Of a stretch of 59,069 nucleotides of DNA, positions 24,520 to 33,236 are shown piece by piece. Location of the stretch: NCBI GenBank assembly GCA_002083595.1, contig MSXT01000003.1:1-59069 (forward strand), read 5' to 3'. The translations under genes and the position numbers were made by a program. Numbering within the stretch: the stretch's first letter is position 1; every line of letters starts with the position of its first letter. The notes beneath the pieces are model-generated. The model was not told the origin of the DNA. It was given only the letters and a program-made list of their open reading frames with translations, and made no database searches. Source of the stretch: Proteobacteria bacterium ST_bin16 (GTDB lineage: Bacteria; Pseudomonadota; Gammaproteobacteria; Burkholderiales; Nitrosomonadaceae).

Positions 24520-26985
24520 ATGACAGCTTTTCTGAACAGTAGCAATTTCTCAACGGGCTCCAGTGATGAACAGCAATCACTGGCTCAGGCATTAAGCGAT
24601 ATTCTGAAGAACGAGTATCACGGCAGTTTCTTTGTGCTGCTGGCTGAGTACCAGCGCATCCTGGCGGATAACCATCAGCGCAGGCGCTGGCCGGAAATCC
24701 ATAAAAAGCTTGATACCTTATTTAAATGCGGCAGTGCGGAAGTCATTAGCGGGCCGATGATCGGCATCCCTGTTTCCATACGGGATAGCGATTATTTCAA
24801 GGAATCAGCTCAGTTGATCGGCAAGGAAAGATCCATAATGGCCACCATCGAATGGATGGCTACCGCCTGGAATGCGACGTATGCCGATGCCGGTTTGTGG
24901 ATGGGAAAAACCTTTGAGCCGGTATCGCGCGAAACGGTGGCGATAAAAACCCGTAATGATGCGAAAACAATGAGCGGTTATGATCCGGCCACTGTGCGTA
25001 TCGGACGCAATTTTTTCCGTGAACCGCCCGATCCCAATGCGCTGCAAGCGATCGGATTGCCTGCGCTGACCCAGTTATGGAAGTTGAAAGACCGGCCGAT
25101 GCGTCCCGATGTGCGTGGATTTGACTGCCAGCTGCTGACGGAAAATCTGGCTAAGGAGAAAGCCATTCCCTATAGTAAAACCGGCGGTTATTTTCTTTGC
25201 AACATGGGCACTTCCGTGGTTCCGGAAATGAATGGTAAAGCTGTGTATCAGCTCAATTACCGCTGGCCTGACCTCGGTCCAGTGTATCCCATGACGCGCT
25301 TGATCGATGAAATCGTTCGCATCGACGATGGTATTTATTTAGGTCAATTGGTGTTCGCCACGCAGCATTACAGCTTGGGAGCCTTGGTTTTGCCAAATGG
25401 CCACGTCGTATCGATTGGTGATAACTACCCGTACTGTTCGATGATCGACAATATCAAACGAATTTTTCCCATGGGCTGGATGGATGAAAAGGATCCGTAC
25501 GGTTATCAGAATAACGGGTTTTTTCTGATGGTCGATCCAGCCTATGCCAAGGCATTTTATGCGGACGATGCATTTCCGCAATTGCGCCCGCGCTCAGGCG
25601 AAATCGGCTTTAACGAGCTGGGATATGCGCAGACGGCATCCATTGCGTGTGTGTCTGAGGGTGAGAAAGCCGCCGCGGCGGGAGTACAGCACTGGCCGGA
25701 AATCACCGATTGGGTTGATGGTTGGAAACAGAATGAAGCGCTAAAGCATAAATTCACTACTTTCATTCTGGAAGAATCGCCCAAGGGAGCGGAAGATGGC
25801 GAAGCGACCCAATTGCTGCGCGAAGGTGAGTCGATTTTGCAAATGCTGCAACGCGTCAGCGCTGAAATTTCCGCGCAGAGCAATCCGCAAGACAATCTGA
25901 AACATTTCGAGAAACTCAATCGCCTGTTCCGCCGGGGCGTTGCCCCAACGGTGGAAAATGGCTTATTTCAGGGGCACGGCGCGCGTGGTTTTAACATCCG
26001 TATCGACAGCGATGAAACGTCGGATTGGTACGGTGAAACAACACGCACGGCCGGTTTCGATTATTACCACGGCGCCACGCTCAATCTGCACTGCGGTTTT
26101 GCTGAAACCTTCTGTCCCGATCCCAATGCCAAACCGGACGATGAATATCTTTTCCCCGGCAGGCTTGCAAGCGATCTGACGCTGGGACACAGTACACCCA
26201 ACGTGCTCAACCTGATTTGGCACAGTATCGGCAAGTATATTTTTCCGTGGGCGGGAAAGTCCTACGAAAAAATATCCGGGCGGAAACTAAGCATGTTGCT
26301 CGACGAAAGCGATGATCTGGCCGAGCGCTATCCCGAGCGTGTGCATGCGTTGAAAACACATCTGGCCAGCGCCCCGCATTACATGCTGGTGGAAAAAAAC
26401 AAAGCGCATTATTGGCATGCCGAAGGTGTGTACGCTCAGCATTTGAAAAGCGGCGCTTGGGATCGCGGTATGTCCGGTGAAGACAAGGCATTCTGGGAAA
26501 ATGAGGCGGCTGCGCATTGGGTGGATGGCCACAATATTCAGGACAAGCGCGTCATTGCGGCGGATCCGTTGATGCGGATTATCGATATGAATTACCGGAT
26601 TCCGGATGCAGTACTGCAAGCCGCATCGGCGGCGGGGCCGTCGCCATTTGCGCGGCAGGGCTACATTTTTCTCGGTGTGGACGACCGGGAGTCGATTTTA
26701 CCCATGAATAATGGCGACGGAAAAAAGAAAAAAGTGTTTCAGTTTCACTATCGCTTTCCCATGATCGGCGGGCCGGTTCCGATCGGTTTTTGTCTCGATG
26801 AAATCGTTGAGATCGCCGATGGCCTTTATCTGGGGCAACTGATTTATTCCACCGCGTTGGATAGACTGTTCCATTCATCGGTTGATCCCGCGGAATATCG
26901 CTACCAGTTGTTCGGCTATTTTTTGCTGCTTGATGACGCATGGCAGTATCACCGGCTGGCGATAGGGTTGGATACATTGAGTTAA
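24520..26985 (+). CDS. Unrecognised 821-residue protein with internal duplication, first gene of glycyl radical operon
   Basis: No known family is recognised. A segment near residues 221-342 (GGYFLCNMG, YQLNYRWPDLGPVYP, LIDEIVRIDDGIYLGQLVFAT, and NNGFFLMVDPAY) recurs at 713-808 (QGYIFLGVD, FQFHYRFPMIGGPVP, LDEIVEIADGLYLGQLIYST and LFGYFLLLDDAW). The part between is rich in His and aromatic residues (FDYYHGATLNLHCGF, HYWHAEGVYAQH). There is no signal peptide or membrane helix, so it is probably cytosolic. The ATG has a strong ribosome binding site. The glycyl radical enzyme follows 18 bases later. It may be a partner subunit, a substrate-binding protein or an enzyme acting on the radical product; none of these is shown. 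Confidence 0.85.
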   Translation: MTAFLNSSNFSTGSSDEQQSLAQALSDILKNEYHGSFFVLLAEYQRILADNHQRRRWPEIHKKLDTLFKCGSAEVISGPMIGIPVSIRDSDYFKESAQLIGKERSIMATIEWMATAWNATYADAGLWMGKTFEPVSRETVAIKTRNDAKTMSGYDPATVRIGRNFFREPPDPNALQAIGLPALTQLWKLKDRPMRPDVRGFDCQLLTENLAKEKAIPYSKTGGYFLCNMGTSVVPEMNGKAVYQLNYRWPDLGPVYPMTRLIDEIVRIDDGIYLGQLVFATQHYSLGALVLPNGHVVSIGDNYPYCSMIDNIKRIFPMGWMDEKDPYGYQNNGFFLMVDPAYAKAFYADDAFPQLRPRSGEIGFNELGYAQTASIACVSEGEKAAAAGVQHWPEITDWVDGWKQNEALKHKFTTFILEESPKGAEDGEATQLLREGESILQMLQRVSAEISAQSNPQDNLKHFEKLNRLFRRGVAPTVENGLFQGHGARGFNIRIDSDETSDWYGETTRTAGFDYYHGATLNLHCGFAETFCPDPNAKPDDEYLFPGRLASDLTLGHSTPNVLNLIWHSIGKYIFPWAGKSYEKISGRKLSMLLDESDDLAERYPERVHALKTHLASAPHYMLVEKNKAHYWHAEGVYAQHLKSGAWDRGMSGEDKAFWENEAAAHWVDGHNIQDKRVIAADPLMRIIDMNYRIPDAVLQAASAAGPSPFARQGYIFLGVDDRESILPMNNGDGKKKKVFQFHYRFPMIGGPVPIGFCLDEIVEIADGLYLGQLIYSTALDRLFHSSVDPAEYRYQLFGYFLLLDDAWQYHRLAIGLDTLS

Positions 26986-27003
26986 TCAGCGCGGAGGATG
27001 ATC

Positions 27004-29994
27004 ATGAGTAATGACAAACACAATCGAGGCGGTATCCGGATCGATCTGGAACATGGAATGGCCGATACGTCCGCGCTTGGCAATATCGCTATTTTTCCTA
27101 TTCCCAATACCACGCCCGATAAGATCAAGACATTGCCCGATCTTGCATTGAGCGATATCCAGCTCAGCGACTTCCCGGTGGTGCAGGCGTGGCGCAATCA
27201 GTTGTTCGATCCGGAATGGATCCCGGAAGTGTGCGATGAATTGCCGCGTTTACTGACTGAATTTCTGCGCCAGCCCGATCATGCGGCGCTGACGCCGGTG
27301 ACGCGCCGCGCGCAGGCGTTGAAGCATGTGTTCAGCCACAAAACGCCGTTGGTGCGAAGCACCGATCTGCTGTCGGGGCAAACCACCACCAGTTTTGTCG
27401 GGCCGGTTGTGTATATGGATATGAGCGGCTATTGCATTTGGCCCGAGCTGGAAACGCTGGCGAAACGGCCGCAAAATCCGTTCAAGATCAAACCGGAAGT
27501 GGCGAAACGGCTGAACGAGGAAATTTTCCCTTTCTGGCTGGAACGGCGCACGGTGCAAGAAGCAGCACGCTACAGCAGCTACGATACGGCCGATTATGCC
27601 AACGATCAGCGCGATGAGGTCGACGGTGGAATGTGCGAAGGCAAACCGTCCATCGACCCGCCACTGAAAAAAAGCGCCGGTGAAACGCCCAAATGCCAGG
27701 AACTGTTTGAACGGGTGGCTTTTTACTTATCCGATAAAGCTACGGCCGTTTCCCATACCACACCGGATTTCAGCCGGGTGCTCAAGTTCGGTTTTGATGG
27801 TTTGATTGCGCAGTTGCAGCAGGATATCGCGAGCGGTGTTGCGGATACGCCGGAAAAAATCGAGTTTGCGCGTAGCGTTATCGCAGTGTACGAGGGTGCC
27901 AAGATCTATGCCGGCCATTTGGCCGATGCCGCCGAGAAAGCCGGAAATAACGAGCTTGCTGCTATTTGCCGCAAGGTTCCGGCGCAGCCTGCCAGTACCT
28001 TGGCGGAAGCGATGACCGTCGTCTGGATTTGCTACCATTTGCTGTTGCAGGAAAATACCAATTTCGGCCTCTCGCTGGGACGATTGGATCAGACGCTGAA
28101 CGAATTTTACTTGCGCGATTGGCAATCGCAGCCGGATGAAGCGGCGAAAACGGCGTATACAAAGCGGGCGGTCGAGTTGATGTGCCACTTCTTTTTGCGC
28201 TGCTCCGATCATGTGCCGCTATCGCCGGAAAGCGCGGAGGTGCTGTTTGCCGGTAGCGGCTCGAACCAAGCTCTGACCGTGGGCGGCACGCGCTGGGAAA
28301 ATGGTCAGACGGTCGATGCGGTCAACGACATGACGTACATCATCCTGAAAGCGACGGAAATGCTGTCCATCCGCGATCCGAACGTGCACGCCCGCTATCA
28401 TAACGATGTGCATCATCGCGCGCCGGATGGCACGCCTTTGGCGGCGCATGAGATTTCCCCTTATCTGAAACGCATCTGTCAGGTGAATCTGGTTACCCGC
28501 GCGACGCCCGCGCTGCACGGCGATGTGCCAGTGATCCGCAGCATGGCGAATTATTATGCCAAGCATGATCATGTCACGGCGGACGAAGCGCTGGCGGATG
28601 CGCACGATTACGCGTCGATCGGTTGCATCGAACAGAATGCCGACCATAAGCACTACGGCCATACCGGCTCCACCTTGCTGGTGCTGCCCGCGGTGCTGGA
28701 GCTGGCGATGTTTGGCGGCAAGCACCGCAGCGATGGCATCGGCAAAGACGATCCCAATCTGTTTTACGGCAAACCGGACTATACCTCTCCGCCGTTGACG
28801 GCAATGACATCGATGCAGGATTTCATCGACAGCTTCCGCTTTCAGTTGGACGAAATGGCGCGGCATTGCGTGCAATTCAACAATTATCTCGGGCGCACGC
28901 TGGAAAAAGTCCGGCCTTCACCGCTGCTGTCGGGATTATTCGACGGACCTACAAACAAACCGGGAGAAAGCGGCGCCAAATTTCGCGATGTGTCCTCCGG
29001 CGGCGCTAAATATAACTCTTCCGGGGTGGCTATTATCGGATTGGCCGATGTGATCGATTCGTTCTGTGTTATCGACGCGCTGGTGTTTGGCGGCAAAATG
29101 TCCGCGCAGGAACTGATCGCGGTTTTGGATGCTAATTTTGGCCGCAGTCCATCGGCCGGTAATGCGGCGGAAGCGCACAATTTTGTCAAAAACTGGCTGG
29201 ATCGTATCCGGCAATTGGCGGGCGGTTCCGGCACGCATCCGGCGGCGATGACGCCGCAGCGGCTGCAAGAGTGCATGCGCTTGATCCGCTTAGCGCCGAA
29301 ATATGGCGCTGGCGTCGATCAAACCCCCGGCGGCATTTACAACAACGCGATGGCGGTCAAGTACACGCGCCTGCTGACTAAAATGATCCAGGAGGTTTTT
29401 TTCAAGTATCGCACGCACCGTGGCGGACGTTACCTGACCGGTTACTGGAGCATGACCAACCATGCCGGGTTTGGCATGCTGAGCCGGGCTACGCCGAATG
29501 GCCGGATGAATAACGCGTCGTTTGCCAGCGGCATCACGCCGTGTCCCGGTATCGTCAAAGCCAATGGCGATGCGGTCATGCTGCTGGATCATATGCTGTC
29601 GGTTGCCAGTGTCGATCCGAATACGGTACAAAACGGCTATACCTACAATCTTAGTCTGACGCCGCGCGGCAAAGCGTATTTCAATGAGGATACCGAGCTT
29701 TTTGCCACGCATATGAAAACGTTCATGGATCAGAGCGGCGTGCTGGTGCAGTTGTGCGTAACCTCGATCGAAGACTTCATCGCCGCCAACGCCGCCGCAA
29801 CGGCGGCAAGCCGCGCCGGTGCCGGAGAAGCTGAGCAAAAAGCGCTGGCGCCGTATAAAGATCTGATGATCCGGGTGGCCGGTTACTCCGCTTACTATGT
29901 GACATTGAGTCCGTTGATGCGGCAGGAAATCATCGATCGCGCCAATTTCGATATGAAAAGCGGTGTTGAGCAGCATGAAACCATAGGAGCATAA
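27004..29994 (+). CDS. Glycyl radical enzyme of unassigned specificity
   Basis: From the ATG at 27004 the protein has 996 residues. The glycyl radical site is R-V-A-G-Y near the C terminus (G960). The thiyl radical Cys is in SIGCIEQN (C541) with Glu two residues on, the C-x-E layout of the dehydratase/decarboxylase-like members. Other family blocks are HTTPDFSRVLKFGFDGL, FGLSLGRLDQ, GGAKYNSSGVAIIGLADVIDS and ATPNGRMNNASFASGITPCPG. It is about 150-200 residues longer than pyruvate formate-lyase-type enzymes. The substrate is unknown. GGAGG abuts an ATG at 26998, so 27004 with six-base spacing is the better start. Such enzymes are destroyed by oxygen when activated. Confidence 0.93.
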   Translation: MSNDKHNRGGIRIDLEHGMADTSALGNIAIFPIPNTTPDKIKTLPDLALSDIQLSDFPVVQAWRNQLFDPEWIPEVCDELPRLLTEFLRQPDHAALTPVTRRAQALKHVFSHKTPLVRSTDLLSGQTTTSFVGPVVYMDMSGYCIWPELETLAKRPQNPFKIKPEVAKRLNEEIFPFWLERRTVQEAARYSSYDTADYANDQRDEVDGGMCEGKPSIDPPLKKSAGETPKCQELFERVAFYLSDKATAVSHTTPDFSRVLKFGFDGLIAQLQQDIASGVADTPEKIEFARSVIAVYEGAKIYAGHLADAAEKAGNNELAAICRKVPAQPASTLAEAMTVVWICYHLLLQENTNFGLSLGRLDQTLNEFYLRDWQSQPDEAAKTAYTKRAVELMCHFFLRCSDHVPLSPESAEVLFAGSGSNQALTVGGTRWENGQTVDAVNDMTYIILKATEMLSIRDPNVHARYHNDVHHRAPDGTPLAAHEISPYLKRICQVNLVTRATPALHGDVPVIRSMANYYAKHDHVTADEALADAHDYASIGCIEQNADHKHYGHTGSTLLVLPAVLELAMFGGKHRSDGIGKDDPNLFYGKPDYTSPPLTAMTSMQDFIDSFRFQLDEMARHCVQFNNYLGRTLEKVRPSPLLSGLFDGPTNKPGESGAKFRDVSSGGAKYNSSGVAIIGLADVIDSFCVIDALVFGGKMSAQELIAVLDANFGRSPSAGNAAEAHNFVKNWLDRIRQLAGGSGTHPAAMTPQRLQECMRLIRLAPKYGAGVDQTPGGIYNNAMAVKYTRLLTKMIQEVFFKYRTHRGGRYLTGYWSMTNHAGFGMLSRATPNGRMNNASFASGITPCPGIVKANGDAVMLLDHMLSVASVDPNTVQNGYTYNLSLTPRGKAYFNEDTELFATHMKTFMDQSGVLVQLCVTSIEDFIAANAAATAASRAGAGEAEQKALAPYKDLMIRVAGYSAYYVTLSPLMRQEIIDRANFDMKSGVEQHETIGA

Positions 29995-29996
29995 CG

Positions 29997-30641
29997 ATGC
30001 ATGCCACTATCCCCGCGTTACCCGGCGGTATTCACTATATTCTGAAATCCGGCATCCAGCTAGGCGAAGCGGACGGCGCGCTGAGCGGATTGTTGAACCG
30101 CATGGAAGGCACGATGCTGGCTGCGGGCATGGCCGTAATGATCAAACTCGGTTTTGGCTTCTTGATCAATCCGGGTTTAAGTGAATCCCAAGCGAAAAAA
30201 GCGCAGCATTTTTTTGAAAACAATTTCGTCATCAAAGATCCCAATGTTGCGGGCGGCATCCGCTACTATCAGGGAAAAATCCTGATCCGCACGCGCAAAC
30301 CGCAAGATGACATGAATGTGCTGATCAAGTTTTGTCCCGATCCGGAGGCGCTCTATATTCAAACACTTCTTGGTCGGCAACTGAATCCGGCGGCAATCGT
30401 GACGACCGAAGCGCTCAGCGAAACGGAAGCGGACCGGATTGAGCGCGATCCAAATGAGGTCGACCTGGTGATCCGGTTCAAGGATACCCGGGCGATCCTG
30501 GGATTGGCTGAGCGCCCGAATGTGGATGTCGCGCAATTATTGATTGAAAATCTAGTGCAAATTACCGGCAATTTCGGGCATATGTTCAAGTTCGGTGCGA
30601 TTGGCATGAACGTGCAGGCGGCCATGAAGGATTTTTTATGA
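29997..30641 (+). CDS. Small protein, possibly SCP2-like, in glycyl radical operon
   Basis: A 214-residue soluble protein. The C-terminal half reads like a sterol-carrier (SCP2) type lipid-binding domain: NVLIKFCPDPEALYIQT, VDLVIRFKDTRAILGLAE and NLVQITGNFGHMFKFGAIG. The assignment is by pattern only and is tentative. The N-terminal part (MEGTMLAAGMAVMIKLGFGFLINPGLS) is hydrophobic but not clearly a membrane helix. It starts two bases after the glycyl radical enzyme stop and overlaps the activase by four bases (ATGA), so it is made together with both. If SCP2-like, it would point to a hydrophobic substrate for the enzyme. Confidence 0.6.
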   Translation: MHATIPALPGGIHYILKSGIQLGEADGALSGLLNRMEGTMLAAGMAVMIKLGFGFLINPGLSESQAKKAQHFFENNFVIKDPNVAGGIRYYQGKILIRTRKPQDDMNVLIKFCPDPEALYIQTLLGRQLNPAAIVTTEALSETEADRIERDPNEVDLVIRFKDTRAILGLAERPNVDVAQLLIENLVQITGNFGHMFKFGAIGMNVQAAMKDFL

Positions 30642-31390
30642 ACGGCGAACAGGGGCTGGTTTTCGACATCAAACGCGATTGCAGCGAAGACGGCCCCGGC
30701 ATACGGACGACGGTGTTTCTGAAGGGTTGTCCGCTGTCCTGTGTTTGGTGCCAGAACCCGGAAGGCAGAGCAGTCAAGCCCGAAACCGATATTCATGGCA
30801 CACACATTGGCACGTGGTACACGGTAGATGAGCTGATGTACCGTTTGTTGCAAGACAAGCCAATTTTTACTGCAAGCGGCGGCGGTGTCACGCTGTCGGG
30901 TGGCGAAGCGACGTTGCAAATGGGGTTCGCCAGTAAACTGCTGCAAGCCTTGAAGCGCGAAGGCATCCACACGGCGATAGAGACCAGCGGGTTTTTCGAT
31001 TATCAACGCTTCAAGGATGAAATGCTGCCGTGGCTGGATTTGATCTATTACGATATCAAGCTGATGGACGAGGCGGCCAGCCAAGAATATTGCGGGCACT
31101 CGAGCAAGCGCATGCTGGATAATTTTTCTCGCTTGCTCAAGGATGCGCATATCCCGGTAATTCCCAGAATTCCGCTGATTCCGGGAATAACCGCAACCGA
31201 AGACAACCTCCGCGCCATCGCCGCATTTCTCGATCAGCAGGGCGTTAAATCGTGCGCATTGATGCCCTACAACCCGTTGTGGAGCGATAAGCTGAAGCAA
31301 TTAGGCTTGCCGGTTCGTTACGAGCACAAAGGCTTTATGACCCCCGCCGAGCAAAAAGCCTGCATCGGCTACTTTACGAAAGCAGAATAA
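30638..31390 (+). CDS. Glycyl radical enzyme activase, radical SAM
   Basis: The 250-residue protein has the radical-SAM cluster motif C31-x3-C35-x2-C38 in KGCPLSCVWCQNPEG, followed by GGGVTLSGGEATLQ, the SAM-binding GGE motif. The ending VIPRIPLIPGITATEDNLRAIAAFL and LMPYNPL is typical of activases. It lacks the extra ferredoxin-like 2x[4Fe-4S] insertion after the first motif that most non-PFL activases carry, so it is of the short PflA size. It would generate the radical on G960 of the operon's glycyl radical enzyme, using SAM and a reductant. No flavodoxin or ferredoxin gene lies in the operon. Confidence 0.93.
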   Translation: MNGEQGLVFDIKRDCSEDGPGIRTTVFLKGCPLSCVWCQNPEGRAVKPETDIHGTHIGTWYTVDELMYRLLQDKPIFTASGGGVTLSGGEATLQMGFASKLLQALKREGIHTAIETSGFFDYQRFKDEMLPWLDLIYYDIKLMDEAASQEYCGHSSKRMLDNFSRLLKDAHIPVIPRIPLIPGITATEDNLRAIAAFLDQQGVKSCALMPYNPLWSDKLKQLGLPVRYEHKGFMTPAEQKACIGYFTKAE

Positions 31391-31413
31391 TTCAACCGAG
31401 TAAGAGGACGATC

Positions 31414-32508
31414 ATGCAAAAAGACTTTCACCATGCGACAACTTATGTACTGGCGCGCTTGGCCGGTTTTGATCACCCTGAAGCGGATATCATTGCCTAT
31501 GCTTCGCAATATGTCGATGATGCGACTAATACTGGTGTGATTCACTTCACCGATGGTTCTATGTATGAACATATCAGTTCGGCACATAAGACCCTAGACT
31601 ACAAGAATTTTGACGAGCTGGCCAACCACCAGGCTTGGCTGCCGTTCCATTTTTTGCCGGGTAATAATGAGGCGAATGCCGGACAGAATCCGCAGGATAC
31701 CTTCATGGACAGAATCGTCTGCAAACCGGATAGCCCCATTGCCAGGGACATGGTAGCCGCGTGCATCCATAGCAAGAACAGTCCGCACGCGTTGCAGCGG
31801 CTCGGTATCACCTTGCATGTTTATTCCGATACCTGGTCGCATCAGGGTTTCGCCGGAGTTAATCACAAGAACAACGATATCAGTAAGCTGAACGATGAGG
31901 ACAATCCCGGCAATTACCTGGCGGCCCGGCTGAAGGATTTCTTCGGCGATGCGTTTGATGATGTCGCCAGTAAGCTGGTGGGCGATACCTTGCCGCTGGG
32001 TCACGGTGCTGCGCTTTCTTATCCCGATCGCCCCTACTTAAAGTGGAGCTACAAAGATCACCATAAAAACAAAGTCGTTAGAGATAACGCGGCGATTTTT
32101 TTACAAGCTGCGGAGAGAATGTTTATCGCCATGCAGCGTTTCCGCCTTGGCGATGCGAATGCCAATGTTCCCGGGTTGCAGGCTACGGATAAAGCCAGAA
32201 TCGAAGCGTTGTTCCGTAATATCAAGCACGAAGAGGAAAATGCCCGGCATCAAGCATGGCTGGAGCGTATCGCAACCGGTTATTTCAATTTCCCGCCGGT
32301 TAATCTCGCGTATATCGCAAAAGGGCCCGGCTCATGGAAACACAAGGCGCTGGGCACGATCAGGGTGACGGATGATAAAAGCGAGAAGTTTGAATTCAAG
32401 CCCGACTTTCTGACCAGCCATTGGAAATTGTTCCACGACGCATTGCAAGTGCACCGCTTCTATGTGATTCATGAACTGTTGCCGCGCTATGGCATTTGCG
32501 CGGCGTAG
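31414..32508 (+). CDS. DUF6765 family protein, last gene of glycyl radical operon
   Basis: The 364-residue protein starts KDFHHATTYVLARLAGF and ASQYVDDATNTGVIHFTDGS, the DUF6765 pattern. Conserved His/Asp stretches (DFHHAT, HVYSDTWSHQGFAG, GHGAALSYPDRPY) look like a metal site similar to zinc-dependent phospholipase C/P1-nuclease folds. This is inferred from the residue pattern and is not established. There is no signal peptide. A good AGAGGA ribosome binding site precedes the ATG, 23 bases after the activase. It is probably co-transcribed with the operon, and its biochemical role is unknown. Confidence 0.75.
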   Translation: MQKDFHHATTYVLARLAGFDHPEADIIAYASQYVDDATNTGVIHFTDGSMYEHISSAHKTLDYKNFDELANHQAWLPFHFLPGNNEANAGQNPQDTFMDRIVCKPDSPIARDMVAACIHSKNSPHALQRLGITLHVYSDTWSHQGFAGVNHKNNDISKLNDEDNPGNYLAARLKDFFGDAFDDVASKLVGDTLPLGHGAALSYPDRPYLKWSYKDHHKNKVVRDNAAIFLQAAERMFIAMQRFRLGDANANVPGLQATDKARIEALFRNIKHEEENARHQAWLERIATGYFNFPPVNLAYIAKGPGSWKHKALGTIRVTDDKSEKFEFKPDFLTSHWKLFHDALQVHRFYVIHELLPRYGICAA

Positions 32509-32527
32509 CGGTAATGCGCTAAACGCT

Positions 32528-33043
32528 CTATTTCTGGCTGATTTTTTCGTCGAGATGCTCGACCTTCACTTTGGCCACACCGTGCAAGCCGATCTTTTTG
32601 GCCGCACCGTGCGATAAATCGATGATTCTGCCTTTCTTGAACGGTCCGCGGTCATTGACCAGAACGTCGACATGACGGCCGTTTTGCAAATTGGTCACCC
32701 GGACGCGCGACGGCAACGGCAATGTTTTATGCGCGGCGGTCAAGCCTTGCGGGACGAAGCGTGTTCCCATCGCGGTGCGATTGCCCGATTCCGAACCATA
32801 CCAGGAGGCATGGCCGACTTCCCGGTAACCGGCGGCCGAGCGCATCGGGTAGTAGGTGACGCCCTTTATCTTGTAAGGCTTGTTGTACGGTGCGGTGAGA
32901 TTGGGGTAGCGTTGACTGCCCGCATCGGGTGAACGCTGCGAGGTGCCGGAAAACATCGAAGCGCAACCGCTGATCAAACCGGCGGTCAGCAGTATGACGC
33001 TCAAATGCTTGCGATAGGTTGACTGTTGCATCGTGTCTTTCAT
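32528..33043 (-). CDS. rlpA: Septal ring lytic transglycosylase RlpA family lipoprotein
   Basis: The 171-residue protein has a signal peptide with lipobox LISGC (Cys near residue 27) and an RlpA double-psi beta-barrel: GHASWYGSESGNRTAMGTRF, LTAAHKTLPLPSRVRVTNLQNGR, VDVLVNDRGPF and RIIDLSHGAAKKIGL. The family attaches to the outer membrane and cleaves or binds denuded peptidoglycan at the septum. There is no SPOR domain at the C terminus, unlike the longer E. coli RlpA. It is convergent with the glycyl radical operon, which ends 19 bases away. Confidence 0.92.
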   Translation of the reverse strand: MKDTMQQSTYRKHLSVILLTAGLISGCASMFSGTSQRSPDAGSQRYPNLTAPYNKPYKIKGVTYYPMRSAAGYREVGHASWYGSESGNRTAMGTRFVPQGLTAAHKTLPLPSRVRVTNLQNGRHVDVLVNDRGPFKKGRIIDLSHGAAKKIGLHGVAKVKVEHLDEKISQK

Positions 33044-33236
33044 ACAGAAATGTTTCCAAAACGCGCTGGATTATAACGTTATCACGCTGCCATTAGCTAT
33101 GATCGATGGCATGAGCTTTTGTTCGCATCACAAAATCTTGAATTTGCAGTGATCAATCATATTATCATCGCCAGTTGGTGCTGAAGTGACAAGATTGCGC
33201 CAGCGCATTCAACGACAAAGGAAGAAGGATTGAACT

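Noticed and set aside
24520..26985. Signal peptide or beta-propeller fold for the 821-residue protein
   Set aside because: The N terminus is polar and no clear repeated propeller blades are seen apart from the two duplicated segments.
27004..29994. Pyruvate formate-lyase
   Set aside because: PFL has two adjacent cysteines at the active site. Here a single Cys with C-x-E is found, and the protein is much longer.
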